Positions 34,570 to 43,940 of a stretch of 64,000 nucleotides of DNA are shown here, piece after piece. Location of the stretch: positions 13,702,001-13,766,000 of the forward strand of contig CM065304.1 in NCBI GenBank assembly GCA_033032175.1, in the 5' to 3' direction. The notes beneath the pieces are model-generated. The model searched no databases. It saw nothing but the letters and a program-made list of their open reading frames with translations, and was not told where the DNA came from. The DNA is from Saturnia japonica (Eukaryota; Arthropoda; Insecta; Lepidoptera; Saturniidae). Numbering within the stretch: the first letter of the stretch is position 1; each line of letters opens with the position of its first letter. The position numbers were made by a program, and so were the translations under genes.

Positions 34570-34573
34570 TTAG

Positions 34574-35000
34574 TCTACCACAGAATGCAGTCTGAAGAGG
34601 CTCTCATTATCGTCATATGAATAAGCAATGAGGGTATTAGATCTCATAGTTAAAAATAGCGACACATAAGTTGATAATGTAACGAAAAAAGCTAATACAA
34701 TACATAACAACGACATCAATTTTTTATTATATTTAATTTGCTACGGAACCCTCTTTAGACGTCGATGGAATTGATTCGACTTTAGGTTGTTTGATTTATT
34801 AAAATATCGTATACTATACATATATTGGTTGGACGGAATGTACCCTAAATATTGATGATGGCAAATCTTACTGAAATGGAACATTTCTTTATTTTTAAAA
34901 ACAAGTAAAATAGCATTAAAAGATTTTTCATAAATAATTGGCTAAAATCCGAAAAAGTAACATTCTGTACTTATATGATACAAATTGATAGGGTTAATAG
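34574..35000. other. No recognisable gene
   Basis: Spacer between the long-TIR transposon and the Ty3/gypsy element; nothing supported. Confidence 0.4.
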
Positions 35001-35004
35001 ATAT

Positions 35005-35247
35005 TGTTACAAAAATATGTAATGTAACACACTAAGAAGGACGCTCTCGATGCCATCCTCAGAGAGTGAACCAGAGACAATACTTTGACAACTAACGAGA
35101 GTCGGTTGTTTTTGGGCTATGAAAAAGTAGTAACGTTTTTCTTAAATACTCTTGGATTCCTATCAGTTTGTATAAATATAATTGTTAAAATACTAATACA
35201 TAATATCTTCTATTCTTTATAGTTATCAGTTTTATTTAACACCAACG
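35005..35247 (+). repeat. Left LTR (3'-clipped)
   Basis: This matches 38266-38508 with very few substitutions (for example AGGACGC versus AGTACGC). It is clipped at CACCAACG, where the pol sequence begins at once. Confidence 0.95.
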
Positions 35248-36042
35248 CAGTTTTCCAAAGGGCAATGAATAAAATTATAAACAAAGCTATGGTTAATTAT
35301 GTAATTGTGTATATGGATGATGTACTTATTCCGGCTCGATCATTCAGCGAAGCGATGCAAAGTTTAGAAGAAGTTTTATGTTTGCTTAAAAATGGAGGTT
35401 TGACCCTCAAACTAAAAAAATGTAAGTTTATGTTTGATAATTTGGACTTTTTGGGTTTCGAGATAAGCGGTAATGGAATTAAGCCTGGTTCTTCAAAAAC
35501 GGTGACAGTCTCTAATTTTCCCACTCCGTCCAATGTACATGATGTTAGGCGTTTTTTAGGTTTAGCAAGCTTCTTTAGAAGATTTGTTAAAATATTTTGC
35601 TATGATAGTTAGGCCACTGACAGCACTTCTAAAAAAAAATTATATTTGGAAATGGGGAAAAGAGGAAATCGCAGCTTTCACGGAAATTAAAGAATGTTTA
35701 ACTAATAGACCCGTACTTGCTTTATATGACAAAACCTTAGAGACTCAGCTGCATACAGATGCGTGTAAATTAGGCATAGCAGGGATTCTTCTTCAAAAGA
35801 ATAATAAAGATTTATGGAGAGCAGTAGCATACTATAGCCGCCAGACAACTGTAGACGAGCAAAAACTTCATTCGTTTGAACTTGAGACACTAGCTGTAAT
35901 AGCATCGTTAAGTAAGTTTAGAGTTTATTTATTAGGCCTACGATTTAAAATAGTAACCGACTGTAATTCACTACGCACCACTTTAACAAAAAGAGATTTA
36001 GTCCCAAAAATAGCTAGATGCGATACAATTACAGGAATTTGA
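35248..36042 (+). pseudogene. Ty3/gypsy pol: partial RT and RNase H, frameshifted
   Basis: RT begins at VFQRAMNKIINKAM, continues to VIVYMDDVLIPARSF with the YMDD catalytic box, and VRRFLGLASFFRRFV. A one-base frame change near 35590 separates it from the next frame, which holds the RNase H domain: LHTDACKLGIAGILLQ (first Asp), SFELETLAVIASLSKFRVYL (Glu) and KIVTDCNSL (Asp). A second frame change near 36017 separates RNase H from the integrase frame. Protein cannot be made in one piece. Confidence 0.93.
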
Positions 36043-36046
36043 TTGT

Positions 36047-37456
36047 GAATTCGAGTATAGGCCTGGAGAGAAAATGACTCACGTCGATGCGTTGAGCCGA
36101 GCTCCGATGGAAATAAAACAGGAAGATTTGCACATAATTGACATTCTTACGACTACGGCTGAGGATTGGATAACTACCGTTCAGTCTTCGGATGACGAAA
36201 TAAAACGCATTAAGAGTGTATTATTAGATCCAGAAACTGCAAACGTAGTGAACATTCATCAAAACTACAAATTAAAAAACGATCGTGTTTATAGAATCGT
36301 ACAGAAAGATACACTGAGATGGGTGGTACCTAAAGGCTCTCGCTGGCAAATAGTAAAGGCTAATCATGACGATGTTGGACATTTCGGAATTGAAAAAACT
36401 CTAGATCGTATCCGCGCTTTGTACTGGTTTCCTAAAATGAGAAGCTTCGTAAGAAAATATGTATCCGCTTGTCTAGAATGTGCTTATCATAAAGTGCCTG
36501 CAGGTTTGCGGCAGGGGTACTTGCATCCTATAGAAAAGGTGGAAATCCCTTTCCATACTTTACACGCAGATCATATAGGCCCCTTTATTAGAAGTAAAAA
36601 AAATAATTCATATGTTTTAGTAATGATTGACGCATTTACCAAATTCGTTATATTAGCGGCAGTCAAAAGCACCAAATCAACGGAGACGATAAAAATAATT
36701 AAAAACGTAATTGGGTATTTTGGTACGCCTACTCGTATTATTACTGATAGAGGTAGTTGTTTTACAAGTGAAAAGTTCAATACATTTACTCAGTCATATG
36801 TGATAAAGCATATACTAAACGCCGTATCGACGCCTCGTGCAAACGGGCAAGTTGAAAGGTCTAATAGGGCTATTTTAGCATCGATAAGTACAATGACTCA
36901 TGACAAAGACCCTCAAACATGGGATGAGTATCTCCCTGATATACAACTTGGTATTAATACAACAATTCACGAGATCACAAAAAGAACTCCCAGCGAATTA
37001 CTGTTTGGTCGAAGACTAACAACCCCGTCACAGGGTAAATTGAGTGATGTTATTTCTGATGCCGGTGAAGGTTTAGTGGAAGGTGATATCGAAGAAGCTA
37101 GGAAAAATGCTAGCTACCTGATGCAAAAGCAAGCTAAAATAAGTAAAAGTCGTTATGATCGTAATAAGAAATTAGCAAAACAGTATAAGGAAGGGGATTT
37201 AGTTAGAATTGTAAGAGCAGTTGCATCAGGCAGCGGACAATCGAGAAAGTTAGAACCCAAACTACAAGGACCATATCGTGTCACGAAAGTATTACCAAAT
37301 GATCGCTATATAGTCGAAGATACTCCAATATCGCGCAAAGGACGTCGGTATGAAGGTATTGTTGCTATCGACAAAATGTATCCATGGTTAAGTTTTAAAT
37401 CCATTACAGATAGTGACAGTGAGGAAGGTAGTCGTTCTGATGCTAATGAGAATTAA
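36047..37456 (+). CDS. Ty3/gypsy integrase region, intact frame
   Basis: The open frame continues from the end of RNase H (EFEYRPGEKMTHVDALSR) to a stop at 37454-37456. A zinc-binding HHCC domain lies at HDDVGHFG..HILNAV order with CLECAYHK. The catalytic core has HADHIGPFIRSK (Asp), IITDRGSCFTSEKF (Asp) and NGQVERSNRAI (Glu), the DD-35-E triad. The C-terminal part carries a GPYRVTKVLPNDRY module, typical of Ty3/gypsy integrase ends, with an acidic tail. The enzyme inserts reverse-transcribed DNA. There is no env-like frame after it. The upstream part of the polyprotein is lost. Confidence 0.93.
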   Translation, partial: EFEYRPGEKMTHVDALSRAPMEIKQEDLHIIDILTTTAEDWITTVQSSDDEIKRIKSVLLDPETANVVNIHQNYKLKNDRVYRIVQKDTLRWVVPKGSRWQIVKANHDDVGHFGIEKTLDRIRALYWFPKMRSFVRKYVSACLECAYHKVPAGLRQGYLHPIEKVEIPFHTLHADHIGPFIRSKKNNSYVLVMIDAFTKFVILAAVKSTKSTETIKIIKNVIGYFGTPTRIITDRGSCFTSEKFNTFTQSYVIKHILNAVSTPRANGQVERSNRAILASISTMTHDKDPQTWDEYLPDIQLGINTTIHEITKRTPSELLFGRRLTTPSQGKLSDVISDAGEGLVEGDIEEARKNASYLMQKQAKISKSRYDRNKKLAKQYKEGDLVRIVRAVASGSGQSRKLEPKLQGPYRVTKVLPNDRYIVEDTPISRKGRRYEGIVAIDKMYPWLSFKSITDSDSEEGSRSDANEN

Positions 37457-37614
37457 GTTAACAGTAGTTAAATTAATAATAGGATGGAGGCTTCTCACGG
37501 AACTTTAACATCAAATAAGAGTAACAATAGGCATTTATATTCAATTGTAAAATGTCCACATGCATTTAAGTGATAATTACCATTATAACACAAGAAATGA
37601 TAATTATTGTTTTG

Positions 37615-37915
37615 CTTATTGTGGGCATGCCGGGTACAATGTACCGCCCAATGAGAAACAATATGCAGTTGAGGAGGGTTGTGTTCTACTTACTTACTGT
37701 GGGCATGCCGGGTACAATGATGTACCGCCCAATGAGAAGCAGTAAGTGGTTGGGTCATGGTGACATCTTGTGCTGCAGATTGTGGGCATGCCGGGTACAA
37801 CGTACCGCCTAATGAAAAACAATAAGCACATTGAGGAAAGTGATATTTCGGACTGCAGGTTGTGAGCATGCTGGGTACAATGATGTACCGCTCAATGAAA
37901 AACAACATGTAGTTT
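37615..37915 (+). repeat. Four-copy hairpin tandem array in the retrotransposon 3' region
   Basis: Four copies of a GTGGGCATGCCGGGTACAAT core occur at 37621, 37699, 37782 and 37862 (spacing 78, 83 and 80). Each is followed by GTACCGCCCAATGA. In copy two GGTACA-ATGA-TGTACC forms a perfect six-base hairpin, with GGGC and GCCC able to pair outside it. Linker sequences differ more than the cores, which suggests the core is what is kept. It lies between the pol stop and the right LTR, where polypurine and packaging or regulatory signals sit. Confidence 0.85.
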
Positions 37916-38265
37916 ATTAAGAAATTTATCATATAGATAACATATGATATTTAAATGATTTATCAGTAATATAAAAGTGACATTACATTTTTATTTTTGT
38001 TAATAATTAATGTACGTATATAATAATAATAATAAATAAAGTTTTAATAAATAATACTTAAATAACAACAACAATAGCAGATAACATTGTTTCAATATTT
38101 ATGTTAAATGTTATAAGATACTGTGTTGAGAGACCATATGGAAAATGATTACAATTTACATTGGTAGAAGAAAAAATAGCAAGTTTTGCTATTATTATGT
38201 TTTTTAGACCTTCACGTAATGTGCTAAAACAACGAAGGCACTCGTTGGTAGTTGGATGGCCGAGC

Positions 38266-38513
38266 TGTTACAAAAATATGTAATGTAACACACTAAGAAG
38301 TACGCTCTCGATGCCATCCTCAGAGAGTGAACCAGAGACAATACTTTGACAACTAACGAGAGTCGGTTGTTTTTGGGCTATGAAAAAGTAGTAACGTATT
38401 TCTTAAATACTCTTGGATTCCCATCAGTTTGTATAAATATAATTGTTAAAATACTAATACATAATATCTTCTATTCTTTATAGTTATCAGTTTTATTTAA
38501 CACCAACGTAACA
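38266..38513 (+). repeat. Right LTR
   Basis: Complete 248-bp LTR with TGTTAC...GTAACA inverted ends. The sequence before it, GGTAGTTGGATGGCCGAGC, is not a standard polypurine tract, which is unusual for a Ty3/gypsy element. Confidence 0.95.
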
Positions 38514-38517
38514 ATAT

Positions 38518-39282
38518 GGATCAATTTCTTCTAAATAACATAGTATGTTATATTAAAGGCAGACAGACCCAAGAAAGATAAAAAATTAAGGTTTTGTTCA
38601 AATTTTTTTAATGTACCTACCCGGTCTACTTGTTGCATTAAGCTTTATACCTATATGAATACCGTACAGTAAATTTCGCTAGGTACTAAGCTATTATAAT
38701 ATAACATTAAATAATTTAATATTACATATTGTACATAAATATGAACGTTAGACTTTTGCGTTAGTTGTCATATTTGTCGCTGTTATCATACAAAATGAAA
38801 AATACAATGAATGATGACGTCATGGAACCATAATGCATCGTTTTGGTTGGGTATTTTTTATTTAGATTCAAAATATTTTTAAATTACTTTTTATGCTGTA
38901 TTAATGAAAATAAAAACTATTCCTATGAATAATAATACCTATGTATTATTTTGAACATTTAAAGTATTTAAAACAATTTTTGAAAAGTTGTCAGCTCCCG
39001 GACGGATTCATATGTATTTTCTATAGAGGAAATAGTAAAAAAACTACATTGGTATAGAAATCAAAGGCTTCGTTTATTTATTAATTTCTCACTGAGTTAA
39101 CATAACTTAATCTTAAATTTAATTAAGTTGCAGAACTTTAGGTGGGTATTTCACTCAATAAATTAATCAAGGTTCACAAATTTGGTATTTGTGAATACAT
39201 TTTATGTGCCATTCATTAGGTAAAACTCTTAGTTTCTCACTATTGTACATAGGCTCACATTTGTTTTTATTAATTATATAGT
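38518..39282. other. No recognisable gene
   Basis: AT-rich spacer; no supported feature. Confidence 0.4.
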
Positions 39283-39668
39283 GTGTTGGCGACAGCTGCG
39301 TCGCCTCATATAAAATAGAATTATCGAATTAGATTTATAGAATATAGAATTATAGAATAAAGTAACAATGTTAATAATAGATAAATAAAATACATAGATT
39401 TACCATAGAACAGAACATAGATAACTATAAGCATATCGAAATAAATAATGTACATATTCATCTTATTATTCCCCCATAGATTTAAGACTAGAATAATAAC
39501 TTATGTAAGTACGCGCTCGGCCCACGTCCCGAAACTATGTAACGAAAGTATTGATCTGTGTTCGGGACCGGGTATTTTGCTCATACGGGCGGGTAATATA
39601 GATTAATCATAGAATAAGTAATATTTATCGATAGAGAATACGACATAGAATAGTTAGGCATAAGATAC
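39283..39668 (+). repeat. LTR copy 1 of a second LTR element
   Basis: Begins TGTTGGCGACAGCTGCGTCG and matches 40072-40450 over about 380 bases, including TTCCCCCATAGATTTAAGAC and AGTATTGATCTGTGTTCGGG. Small indels show some age. Similarity stops after TAAGATACG. Confidence 0.88.
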
Positions 39669-39751
39669 GCGTATCAAAATATAAAACTGTAAGCAAAAAA
39701 TTAAAACAATTACAGAAATACTATTTGAATTTGCATATCAAAACTAAATAG

Positions 39752-39901
39752 AGTAAAGAAGTGATACATTTAATTGTTGATACTGAGGATGGTGTCTGTG
39801 CAACAAGTTTGGATGTTTTATATGGAATTGTGTCTCGCATATGGATTTTATCATCTGAATGGGTTATGAAATCATTGGAGTCAAATCAAAGGAAAATACA
39901 G
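39752..39901 (+). CDS. BRCT-domain-like exon between two LTRs
   Basis: 150 bases, 50 codons, phase 0 to phase 0. It is preceded by AACTAAATAG (acceptor AG, with an in-frame TAG inside the intron part) and followed by ACAG|GTAAAT, a good donor. The peptide starts SKEVIHLIVDTEDGVC and ends YGIVSRIWILSSEWVMKSLE plus NQRKIQ. The xxHLIVD strand, then GIVxxxWILSxEWVxxSLE with the hallmark Trp, is the second half of a BRCT repeat, most like BRCA1/BARD1-type proteins of the DNA-damage response. No partner exons were found nearby. It could be a genuine exon hemmed in by insertions, a captured exon, or a chance resemblance. Confidence 0.5.
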
Positions 39902-39931
39902 GTAAATAAAAATGTGGACACAATGTGTATT

Positions 39932-40071
39932 ATTTCGACGTCAAGAAGAGCGGCGGCCTGCTGAAGAGACCTGCCTCCAAGACGATCCTGCTGGTGCCTG
40001 CAACGAGCGAGGAGCCCCCACCTATAGAGTCGCCACTACAAGGAGTCGGTGCTAAGCACGAGGGGAGGATG
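39932..40071 (+). other. 3' internal end and polypurine tract of the LTR element
   Basis: A GC-richer open stretch (VKKSGGLLKRPASKTILLVP and on) ends in AGCACGAGGGGAGGA, a purine-rich tract directly before the TGTTGGCGACAG start of the second LTR. That is the normal position of the plus-strand primer, so this is the 3' internal part of the element. Confidence 0.65.
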
Positions 40072-40460
40072 TTGGCGACAGCGGCGTCACCTTATATAAA
40101 ATAGAATTATCGAAATAGATTTATAGAATATAGAATAAAGTAACAATGTTAATAATAGATAAATAAAATACATAGATTTACCATAGAATAGAACATAAGT
40201 AACTATAAGCATATCGAAATAAATAATGTACATATTCATCTTATTATTCCCCCATAGGTTTAAGACTAGAATAATAACTTATGTAAGTACGCGCTCGGCC
40301 CGCGTCCCGAAACTATGTAACGAAAGTATTGATCTGTGTTCGGGACCGGGCATTTTACTCATACGGGCGGGTAATATAGATTAATCATAGAATAAGTAAT
40401 ATTTATCGATAGAGAATACGACATAGAATAGTTAGGCATAAGATACGTGTACATAAATTT
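40072..40460 (+). repeat. LTR copy 2 of the second LTR element
   Basis: Begins TGTTGGCGACAGCGGCG directly after the purine tract. It matches the copy at 39283 to TAAGATACG and continues beyond into ATAAATTTATTTGATAAATA; its true 3' end is uncertain and could lie as far as about 40570. Confidence 0.8.
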
Positions 40461-40995
40461 ATTTGATAAATAAATATATCGAGAAAACCGAGCCGACCGT
40501 AGAGAAAATAATATAGAAAAGAAGCACATTTTGCCCGAGCGCAAGGGGCTCTTTACGGTAACGCCGCAATCTACATCATCGATCCTGCGGCGTTGCCGAG
40601 CACTGACCAACCGACCGCCGACCGCCTACCGCCGAACATCACCGAAGACCCGCGACCCATCGACATCAGCACCACGGCGGAACTTATTGAAGACCTGCGG
40701 TTGTATAGACAAGATTGGTCAGCTCGGTTTATGTTTACTAGTGAAAAAGTTTTGTATTATTTCGAGTGTGCTTGTGCGATATCGCACACCTTAGGACCCT
40801 GTATCGAGCACTTCGGATCGGCACGAATAATCGCCACGAGACGGGCATCCGGCGTCTTATAGAATTTTCCAAGAAATCTTATAAGATCAACAAACCCGTC
40901 CAACCCGGGTTGACGTCACTCGCCTTATCGACGCACGTGACGTGCTGCTTACCCAATAGCTGGTCCTTCGAGCCGGATCCAGCGATTATTCAACG

Positions 40996-41395
40996 ATGCC
41001 GATCACCAGGAGCAACAAGGGATCACCGAGGGAAGAGCCACTCCAAACTGCGGTTCAACAAAGCAGTTCGGAGGCGACGGAAACAACGTCGTACGAAACA
41101 TACGACACCTCCGCGACCGGTACGACCCAGAATACAAAACCTGAAGAGACAACGACGCGGACACGTGCTGAAAATAAATCCGCGTCGAAGAAATCACAAC
41201 AACGCAAGGAGCTAACACAGAGCAGAGCTAGCGGAAAAAGAATTGAGAGAAGCACAAGCAGCCACTACAGCCGCCAGACTCTGTCTGGAATTGATCCAGG
41301 ACGAAAATGAAGACGACGATGACTCCATTATAGAAGAAACAAAAAACTGGGAGGTACATGAGGTTGTTCAAAACAGCAACAACAAAATACTCCTC
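40996..41395 (+). pseudogene. Jockey-like LINE ORF1, N-terminal part
   Basis: The frame opens at MPITRSNKGSPREEPLQ and is rich in Ser, Thr, Glu and Arg, the low-complexity N-terminus usual for gag-like ORF1 proteins. A frame change near 41270 is followed by an acidic DENEDDDDSIIEE stretch. At about 41390 the sequence jumps straight into reverse transcriptase, so the zinc-knuckle end of ORF1 and the whole endonuclease are missing. DNA at 40470-40995 has open frames (LIEDLRLYRQDWSARF) I cannot assign. Confidence 0.6.
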
Positions 41396-42475
41396 AAACC
41401 CGCGAAGTCCCCGATAGATTAGTTAAAATCATCCGCGATTACCTCAAAGACTGCACCTTTCGCTACAGAGTGGAAGGTGAACTATCCACACCCCACCCCA
41501 TACGCTCAGGCGTCCCCCAAGGATCCATCCTGGCTCCTAGCCTCTTCAATCTGTACGTCAGTGACCTACCAAAACTTCCCGAGAAAGTTGAGGTAGGGTT
41601 ATACGCTGACGATACAGTCATATACTCCTCTCAAAGGCAAAAAATCAACCTCAAATGCAGAATCCAAAGAGCCGTGACCACTCTCGGAGAGTGGTTTAAC
41701 GACTGGCGAATAGCCATCAATCCCACGAAGAGCGCAGCGGTGCTCTTCGACCAAACCGCCTCACAGATACCGAAAAAACTCAAGGATCCATCCCCTTGAA
41801 CTCTTCGGTAATCCGATCCCCTGGGTAAAAGAGACCAAATATCTAGGTGTAACCCTAGATAGTAGACTCTCCTTTATACGCCACATCACTCTGGTTAGGA
41901 AAAGGGCCGCCTGGACCCTCGCCCGATTGCATCCTCTGTTATGTGCTGCAAGCAAAATGTCTACGAGACACAAGCTTACGCTCTACAAGATGTGTATCTG
42001 ACCGATTATGACATATAGCTGCGTTGTGTTCGCACATATGCCAAGATATAATTGGGATCGTTTACAAACCATCCAGAATAGGTTTCTTCACCGCCTTACC
42101 GGCGCCCCTTGGTATGTTTGTATGGAATATCTCCATAGAGATATGGACCTTCCTTCGATACATGCCTATGCCAAACACCTTTCTCGCTCTTATTTCGACA
42201 CCGCGTCGAACCACGCAAATCCCTTAATCAAAGCGGCAACTTCATATGTTTCCGACCCCAATGCCTGTCGGAGTAAACGCCGGCCGCGTAATATCTTCAC
42301 TGACCCGCACGACCAAATCGAAACAGCTAACGCGTTCTATGCCGCCGTCTCTCCAAGCAGAGCGTGCCACCGCCCACGCCCGCATAACCACCGTTCTCTC
42401 CGCAGAGGACGGGCGGTTAACTTCGCTCCCGCACACCCGTCACGACCACCCTCTCTAGCGGCAAACCAAGCCTAG
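41396..42475 (+). pseudogene. Jockey-like LINE ORF2: RT second half and C-terminus
   Basis: Blocks in order: VPDRLVKIIRDYLKDC; IRSGVPQGSILAPSLFNLYV (RT motif 4); VGLYADDTVIYSSQRQ (catalytic YADD); then after a frame change near 41795 KYLGVTLDSRL and a stop at about 41999. The last frame has LQTIQNRFLHRLTGAPWYVC and RNIFTDPHDQIE, ending at 42475. This is the C-terminal half of a jockey-clade reverse transcriptase, with at least two frame breaks and no endonuclease. The 3' UTR and poly(A) follow to 43013. Confidence 0.9.
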
Positions 42476-43013
42476 GTCCGTTCCTCGGTGTGAAGCCCTT
42501 GGGTCAGGCAGCCGCCCGCGCGATACAAGTGACACTACACGTGCAACACTTAGCTACCTACATACAACATTACACACGTATGAACACACACACGTGCACA
42601 CTACACAGGTACATAGGTTCTGTAAGGGACCTTTTTTTTTCTTTTTTTGCTCTAGTTAGACTAATGCGCTAGTTAGTGTAGAAAAACCATTCCGATTATT
42701 AAATACACATACGCATGGTCCACTCCTTCCTCCCAGGAGGAGGGGAACGTGCATATGAGTATATATTAGTTAGTTCGAATTCTCTTAGGATTAGGGAATT
42801 AGTCAGATCGCGACTTTTTCGCATTCGCGACGACCGCCCGAGCCGAGGTTCGGCCACTCTGGCACCCTCGTGCGGGTCGTCACAAACTTTCGCGGCTGAG
42901 TGCCCTAAGCGCTCGCCCCCAAGTCCGGTGAAGCTGTAAAAGCCGCAGCGGCTCTGTTTGACGATAGGGCCCCTAAGGCTAACAGTGTAGACAGTTCAAA
43001 AAAAAAAAAAAAA
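42476..43013 (+). mobile_element. LINE 3' UTR and poly(A)
   Basis: Contains the TTTTTTTTCTTTTTTTGCTC tract, the CCACTCCTTCCTCCCAGGAG block and CAAGTCCGGTGAAGCTGTAA, ending in a run of about 15 A. It is almost identical to 29510-29875, which identifies the source of the other tails in this window (17477, 20210, 32076, 59962). Confidence 0.93.
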
Positions 43014-43825
43014 CCGTGGGTCATAACAAAAAATTATTATACACTGCGTAAATAGTTCCAAAGGCGCAGGTGGTGCTTTCCATTACTTATATTACAATCC
43101 TTTTGAACACAAAAATACAATATTAAATTAAAAAGCAACTCATTATTTCATTATAAATAACGATATTTATGGGTGATATATGGGTGATTGAAGTATTTGG
43201 TGGGATGTTAAAATGACATGTTGTGGTTTTTGGTTTTTATTTTTAACTAACTGACTACGCATCCTCGTCTGCGTCACATGAGAGAGAGAAAGAGAGAGGG
43301 TTAGAAAGATTGTTTCGTAGGCCCGTATAACACAATTCTAAAGGAGCTGAAATTTTCTTTACTTTGCTGCAGAGTAATTTTAAAACTGTGATATCTCCTA
43401 TGATATTTATTGAAATCCATGGATATCAAGGACAATTTTGTTCAAAATGAAATACTCGTGATGAGTATTTTATTTCAATAAGGTTAATACCATGTTTATA
43501 GAAATACCTTCGAAAATAATGCATTATTTAGAACAAATTTTATTACCATAAAAAAGATTATATTGAGTATAGAGTATACTCATTAATTGATCATGAATGG
43601 ATTTGAGTACATTCATTAATAGATCTATATTAATTTAGGTCTTAGACCCTATATTATATAACACTGGTAGCGTTTTGTGTGATATAGCTTGTGCATGTGA
43701 AATGGATTATAAACATAATCGATTTAATAATTGATTTTTATAAAAAAATTAATCGATTATTAATGGATTATTTTTAAATAGATTTTTATTTTCGCATCCC
43801 TGCTAGCTACTTCATAAACATTATT
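43014..43825. repeat. Non-coding stretch with hAT-type end
   Basis: Holds a GA-rich run at 43280-43300 (GAGAGAGAAAGAGAGAGGG), an AT-rich palindrome near 43715-43770 (TTAATCGATTATTAATGG), and ends TTTTCGCATCCCTG (43788-43801), whose complement CAGGGATGCGAAAA looks like a hAT terminus. A related stretch is at 47480-47827. The left end of any element was not found. Confidence 0.4.
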
Positions 43826-43830
43826 TGAAA

Positions 43831-43877
43831 GGCGGGAAATAAGATTTTTGGCCGTGGGAAATAAGATTTTTGGCCGT
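43831..43877 (+). promoter_or_regulatory. Tandem 22-bp duplication with E2F-like sites
   Basis: GGGAAATAAGATTTTTGGCCGT occurs at 43834 and again immediately at 43856. The first copy is preceded by GGC, giving GGCGGGAAA, which fits the E2F consensus found in promoters of replication and mitosis genes. It lies about 65-110 bases before the start codon of the candidate gene at 43941. Promoter role is inference. Confidence 0.35.
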
Positions 43878-43940
43878 GTTTTGTCGGAGTACTTATCATT
43901 TAATAATTTAATAATTGCTTCAAAGCCTTTGAAGCTTCAT

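Larger units (their letters stand above)
35005..38513 (+). mobile_element. Ty3/gypsy LTR retrotransposon, deletion derivative
   Basis: The right LTR is 38266-38513 (248 bp), beginning TGTTAC and ending GTAACA. The left LTR, 35005-35247, is nearly identical but lacks the last five bases. ATAT flanks both sides (35001-35004 and 38514-38517), a 4-bp target duplication. The left LTR runs directly into the middle of reverse transcriptase, so the primer site, gag, protease and the first part of RT are deleted. High LTR similarity indicates a young insertion. Confidence 0.95.

Noticed and set aside
37560..37745. Protein with HAGYNVPPNEKQ repeats
   Set aside because: The apparent peptide repeat comes from the non-coding hairpin tandem array; frames break between units and the array is downstream of the pol stop.
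37615..37915. CRISPR array
   Set aside because: Only four units, with long imperfect cores and related linkers, inside a eukaryotic retrotransposon; no cas genes.
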